Below the pieces are notes generated by a model. The model was not told where the DNA came from. It was given only the letters and a program-made list of their open reading frames with translations, and ran no database searches. Positions 59,841 to 64,000 of a stretch of 64,000 nucleotides of DNA are shown here, in pieces. Position 1 is the first letter of the stretch. Every line of letters starts with the position of its first letter. Made by a program: the position numbers and the translations under genes. This DNA comes from Scedosporium boydii (lineage: Eukaryota; Ascomycota; Sordariomycetes; Microascales; Microascaceae): NCBI GenBank assembly GCA_002221725.1, contig NJFT01000008.1:186001-250000 (forward strand), read 5' to 3'.

Positions 59841-60598
59841 GGTTATTCGAGGAGAATTGGGGGGCGCTCTCAGAAGTTCGTGGCAAACTCTCAATGGTTA
59901 TCTGGAGTGGTGGAAGACGGGAGTAAATGCCAGCTTTCACAACCAAGTACCAAAAAGTGGAAAGGATGTAAAAGAGAGAAGAACAAAAACCCAGATAGCC
60001 TAAAAAAGTATAAAACTTTGAAGAGAAGGGAAAAGAATGAAAGGTAGAGACTCCCCCGTCTGTGCTTTTACAAAAACATTCGTGGAGCAAGGAAAAGGAA
60101 GGGGATTCGAAGAATGCGGCCTCGACGATGTTCTTCTTGTGACTTTCCAAATGCGGTGACAATTTCAACGTGTACTTTGGCGACTTCGACGGAGCTAACA
60201 ATAAAGTTGTTCTTGGAGCTTATCGGACACATCAATCATTATCCGGCAGCACTTCGGAAATAGTAGGTAGCTTGGTGGTGTCAAAGTTCTAGAAAACTTA
60301 GTCATCCTTTCACTCAAAGTGCGAAGTAACCGTGTCTCGCTGTACAAAGGTACGTACCCTTGTACTTCTCGTGCTTCGGGTTAGACCAGACGGAGCTGGC
60401 GAGCTCAGCAGGAGCTTGGATTCATGGCGAATGCTACGTCTCTAATTGGCGATCCTCACACGTCCCCTTGTTCATCAAAAAGGCTGGCAGCGGCAATATG
60501 ACTTGGATCCAGCTTCAAATCCAGACGACCCGAAACTAAAGCCCAGTAGTTCGAAATTCGTAACAATAGCCAACTGCCCATGAACCCATTCTCTCAAG
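59841..60598. promoter_or_regulatory. Divergent promoter, SCJ1 / metallophosphoesterase
   Basis: 758 bp between divergent start codons. A TTCTAGAA octamer at 60287-60294 resembles a minimal heat-shock element, which would suit a chaperone gene but is weak evidence alone. Nothing else is recognised. Confidence 0.45.
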
Positions 60599-61674
60599 AT
60601 GGATAGTCACATCACCAGCGGCGGGCCACCACCACGGCCAATCCCCACTGTGGGAGCCGCCCGTCACATTGCGCAACAGCTCTACCGCATCGCCCAGCGA
60701 GCTGGCCAGCAAGCTACTCCCTCCGTGGCCTCAACCACAAACCCGAAGGGAGTCACAAACAAGATCAAGATTGTGTGCATCTCAGACACACACAACTACA
60801 AGCCCGAGCTACCAAATGGAGACCTGCTCCTTCATGGCGGCGATTTGACGGAGAACGGGACCTTTAGGGAGCTGCAGGCACAGCTTGACTGGCTCAAGAG
60901 CTTGCCGCATAAGCACAAATTGGTGATTGGAGGAAACCACGATGATCTTTTGGACACGGATTTTATTATTGCTCACCCCGAGAAGGAGATGGGGCCTTAT
61001 GATAAGACGCCTGGCAGGACCAAGGCGGACCTGGACTGGGGTGACATAGTCTATCTTCAAAGCTCAGCCACCACTCTTCAGATTGAAGCCGGTTCTGATG
61101 AAAAAGGTAAGGGAAATGGGCATGCATATCCGTTTAAAGAGATGCTCGTACCGTAGACTCTTAAGACCTCTGACTTTCTTCTCTCTTAGAAGTTCCGCAA
61201 ACGAGAAGCCTCAAGATCTATGGAAACCCAGGCACCGTCCGCTGCGGTCCCTTTGGATTCTCAATCGAGCCCGAAGTGGCCAACTACTACTGGGAAGACC
61301 GCATCCCCGCAGACACGGACATCGTCCTCTGCCACAGCCCACCGAGGTACCACCTCGACAACGGCTACGGATGCTCATCCCTCTTAGAGGAGATTTGGCG
61401 TGTCAGGCCGCCGCTCATGGTTTTCGGCCACGCGCATGCCGACCACGGTGAGGGAATCATGAAGTTTGACGCGGTGCAGTATTGGTATGAGAAGGTGATG
61501 ACTTCCGGGAGCTGGGCCTCTCTAGCGATGCTCACGATTCATGTGATTCTTTCTCGGGTGCGTGGATTGTTCGCGTCGCGACGGCCTTTGCCACGTGGAC
61601 AGGCTACGCATTTGGTGAATGCGGCGATGAAGTCGGGGAATACTTGGTTTAACGTCATCGAGGTCGATTTCTAA
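60599..61674 (+). CDS. Calcineurin-like metallophosphoesterase (MPPED-like)
   Basis: Two exons (60599-61106 and 61190-61674) across an 83-nt GTAAGG...TAG intron give 330 residues. Metal-binding motifs of the metallophosphoesterase fold are all present: CISDTHN (Asp63, His65), HGGDLTENG (Asp82), GGNHDD (Asn113, His114), DIVLCHSPP and FGHAHADHGEG. The spacing and the surrounding sequence resemble the small MPPED1/MPPED2 (239AB) phosphodiesterase family. A Pro-rich N-terminus of about 50 residues precedes the domain. A hydrophobic stretch (SWASLAMLTIHVILSR) lies near the C-terminus and could be a membrane-associated helix inserted before the final conserved strand (NTWFNVIEVDF). The natural substrate is unknown. 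Confidence 0.9.
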
Positions 61675-61725
61675 TGTAATAGTGTTTAATTTATTTTTGT
61701 TCTTAAGAAAAAAGAGATCAGGAAT

Positions 61726-62561
61726 CTACCAGTCACAGCTCCGTGCAAGAAGCTCGGCTAGTTCACCTAGGTACTTTGCATCTACTTCGTCAAACCCATT
61801 TTCCACGGCACAGTCAACATCGATGATAGCAACGACTTTCCTGCCCCCTTCGCCACTAGGATCGTCAACAGTTATGGGCACGACAATCTCGCTCTTGCTC
61901 TCGCTATCGCAGGCGATATGTCCAGGGAACTCTTCGACGTTGGGTACGAGTTGGGTCTTTTGCGTTTGGGCAGCGGTGCCGCATACACCGCGGCCAAAGG
62001 CGATAGCCTGGCAGGCGATTTTCCCTTGGAAGGGACCGAGGATGAGGCTTTTGCCTGAAGGATCCGAACGGTCAAGGGTGTAAAATCCTGGTTTCGAGTG
62101 GCGTGGCATGAGCGGCAGCGCGAACCACGGAAGCAAAGAGAAGGACGTACCGGCCCAATTTACGTGAGAGCTTGGCTCAGCTAGGGACTTGTATGCGTGC
62201 CATAGAAGGGAAGCTATGTTGGCCGTGTTGCTTAGGACATCGTGAGCATGGGCCAGCCTGAGAGGGTGAGTTGGTAGTAATGTGAGGCTGCAAAAGCTTA
62301 CCAGACCTAGGACAGGCAGAGTTAGCACTCTTTTCTCATCAAATGCAAAGTCGGATAAAAACTTATGAGATGGATCTTACCCAATTCCGTTGATCGGACA
62401 CAAGACTCTCCGCTTGTAACAGGACCAGATCGTAGACCTGCTCTTTGGTGAGATCACTAGCGAAATTGGCGGCGTCGGCGTGGACCTGGTGGATGAGATG
62501 AGCATCTTATATCAAGGGATTCATGATGGCGGGCAAAGCTAAGGGGGGCTATATGTACCAT
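61726..62561 (-). CDS. Free methionine-(R)-sulfoxide reductase, GAF domain
   Basis: Reduces free Met-(R)-sulfoxide using thioredoxin, protecting against oxidative stress. My model has five coding exons: 62561-62559 (ATG only), 62485-62381, 62306-62302 (five bases), 62230-62151 and 62087-61726. They total 555 nt and give 184 residues, near the yeast length of 180. The joined protein starts MVHADAANFASDLTKEQ and reads QRNW-VCNTANIASLLWHAY across the microexon, as in homologues. Three catalytic-region cysteines sit at residues 90 (KIACQ), 100 (GRGVCGTAA) and 124 (GHIACDSESKSEIV), matching the family pattern, followed by the VAIIDVDC strand and the terminal LARSCDW. An alternative longer start at 62657 is open in the same frame, but homologues begin at the MVHAD methionine. 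It converges with the metallophosphoesterase gene, 51 bp apart. Confidence 0.9.
62302..62306 (-). other. Five-base microexon of fRMsr
   Basis: Bases GTCTG lie between a CCTAG acceptor and a GTAAGC donor. They supply Val and two bases of Cys, and restore the family sequence W-V-C-N. Flanking introns are 74 and 71 nt. Without it the transcript either shifts frame or meets TAA directly. Confidence 0.75.
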
Positions 62562-63840
62562 GGTGGTGGTGATGATAGTGGGTATGAGTAGGCGGGGGAG
62601 GGAGGGATCTTCAATGTTCTTGATGGTGCTAGCGTCGAGTAATCTTGGTCGGCTCAATATATCAATTGATATATGTACCTGTCCTGAGATTCACCTTACA
62701 GCCGTGATGAATGATGAATGTGATGAATGGTGAGGATTGGCTGAAAAAGGAAAAAGTCAGTTGGTGAAGCCTCATGTTAGTGGGGGAGTGAATGACGCGA
62801 TCCACTTGACGACACTAATCCTCCGTCCACCACTACTTTTGTAAGCCCTGAGCAAATCTCAAGTCGCATTGGATTCCACTGGCGCATCTGCATCTACGTC
62901 TGCATCTGTATCCTGTACCCGCAATTGATCAATTGGATTGTTCTAAATCTGTCTCCGCATGCGTCCCAATCGGACGGGGAGGGAGCCGTTCTCGGTCAAA
63001 GTCGATTGGATCGTCTTGTCTTTCAGAGGAGCACTTGACGGTCTCACAAATTTCATCCTCTTCCTGTAAATCTACCCATGCAAGCCTCTCAAGAGCTAAA
63101 AGAAAAAAAAATTTTGAGAAATAAATAATAATAATAGAAGAGCAATTTAAGCTGTCAATAGAAGCATTTCATAAATATTGGGGATGCGCAGTATGTTGTG
63201 TTGAATCGAGCGCGGAGGAAAGAAAATGCTACCAAAAGACCCAAAAAAACAAAAAGATCACTCGCGGGTTGCTCCCGGGATTGAATCGCTGGAGGCTTCC
63301 CACGAGCTACGAAAATTGCAAAATTTCTAACCCTCTGCGCGCTCCAATGGCCACTTGGCCGCTGGTCGCAGTGTTACCGGTAATACTTGAGCTGCTCGGT
63401 TGGGAGTTCTTGCCAGATCATCGTATATGAAGTTAGTTTTTGGAAGGTGTTGGTGAAGATCGATCCATGCGTCATGGCTCCATGACTCCTTCCTCGTCTT
63501 CCTCTTCCACTGCCCCGAATCGAGACAGAAACTTCGCTTCCTCCGCATCGTTGACTCTCCCCTTCTGTCGCTGAAGGCAATTGACATATGGATTGCACAC
63601 TATGAAACACCCAGAGTAAATCTCATTGTGAACAACTTGAACTCAAGATCAAATGTCAGTGTGAATACGAATCCCTCGGCTCCCCTTCAACACCCAACAG
63701 GTGACCTGTTCCAGCCACCTTCCTCACTCTCCGCCCAACCGAAACCAGCTCAGCTCTGACCATATCATCCATCCTCCCCTTCCCTTTTTCATATCCTCAT
63801 TCCCCAGCTCACTCTCAAATAATCCCCTCGAAACGCGATC
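62562..63840. other. Divergent intergenic region
   Basis: Promoters of fRMsr (left) and the dienelactone hydrolase (right). It contains the 14-nt palindrome CAATTGATCAATTG at 62922-62935 and A-rich runs near 63100-63130. The 100 bp before 63841 are C/T-rich, a typical leader. No gene is supported. Confidence 0.55.
62922..62935. repeat. 14-nt palindrome CAATTGATCAATTG
   Basis: A perfect palindrome. Its 12-base core CAATTGATCAAT also occurs at 28034-28045 and 35025-35036. Confidence 0.9.
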
Positions 63841-64000
63841 ATGACCAGTTCAGTTCCCAAATTCTGCGCCAAATGCTTCCAGGGCACCCTCCGCGGTGAC
63901 CTGGAACCCACCGGCACCGTCGAGACCATCCACGGGCTCCCAACCTACGTCGCCCGTCCCGATCCGCCCGCCGTCGCAACCGGAATCGTTGTCATCATTC
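63841..64000 (+). CDS. Dienelactone hydrolase family protein, 5' part only
   Basis: The first 53 codons of a gene that runs off the right edge. The start (MTSSVPKFCAKCFQGTLRGD) followed by PTGTVETIHGLPTYVARP and the first core strand TGIVVII is the standard beginning of fungal dienelactone hydrolase/carboxymethylenebutenolidase-like alpha/beta hydrolases. The catalytic Cys/Asp/His lie beyond the window, so activity cannot be judged. The ATG follows a C/T-rich leader. Confidence 0.85.
   Translation, partial: MTSSVPKFCAKCFQGTLRGDLEPTGTVETIHGLPTYVARPDPPAVATGIVVII

Noticed and set aside
63250..63330. Possible tRNA or small RNA near ggattgaatcgc
   Set aside because: I could not fold a cloverleaf or find matching stems.

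Overview
The window is nuclear DNA of a filamentous ascomycete (Pezizomycotina). Genes carry several short introns (about 60-290 nt, mostly GTRNGT...YAG with CTAAC-like branch sites), and both strands are used without operons. The proteins are typical of ascomycetes: a Zn2Cys6 transcription factor, a WSC-domain protein, a MARVEL protein, a DUF3824-type RS protein, a dienelactone hydrolase and a free-Met-(R)-sulfoxide reductase. The class cannot be fixed from sequence alone; the ATG5 and S18m proteins look closest to Sordariomycetes/Leotiomycetes types. All gene models were joined by hand; each complete multi-exon model closes in frame with plausible splice sites.

Layout. 0-15 kb is ordinary, moderately dense: an AidB-like acyl-CoA dehydrogenase (cut by the left edge), a MARVEL membrane protein, a Gly/Ser-rich small protein, a small secreted 8-cysteine protein, ATG5, a WSC membrane protein, a CSA/ERCC8-type WD40 protein and a putative Rrn10-like RNA polymerase I factor. 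From about 15.0 to 38.4 kb there is no convincing gene. This 23 kb tract carries dozens of short inverted-repeat words, above all TACGAAGTA, and ends in the pyrimidine-rich leader of a 1,259-aa zinc-cluster transcription factor (38.4-42.7 kb). From 44 kb on, the region is dense with housekeeping genes: ribosomal protein eL22, an SLC25 mitochondrial carrier, IMP3 and mitoribosomal bS18m (divergent pair), a mitochondrial PPR protein resembling CIA84, the RS/DUF3824 protein, the ER co-chaperone SCJ1 with a GC-AG intron, a calcineurin-like metallophosphoesterase, the methionine sulfoxide reductase with a 5-nt microexon, and the start of a dienelactone hydrolase at the right edge.

Themes. Several genes serve translation and ribosome assembly (eL22, IMP3, bS18m, possibly Rrn10) or mitochondria (carrier, PPR protein, bS18m). 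Others handle proteostasis and stress (ATG5, SCJ1, fRMsr). The observations most worth following up are: the TACGAAGTA-type motif concentrated in the gene-free tract; the microexon and ATG-only first exon of fRMsr; the in-frame GC-AG intron of SCJ1; an apparent loss of the ATG12-conjugation lysine in ATG5; and an undescribed cysteine-rich secreted protein.
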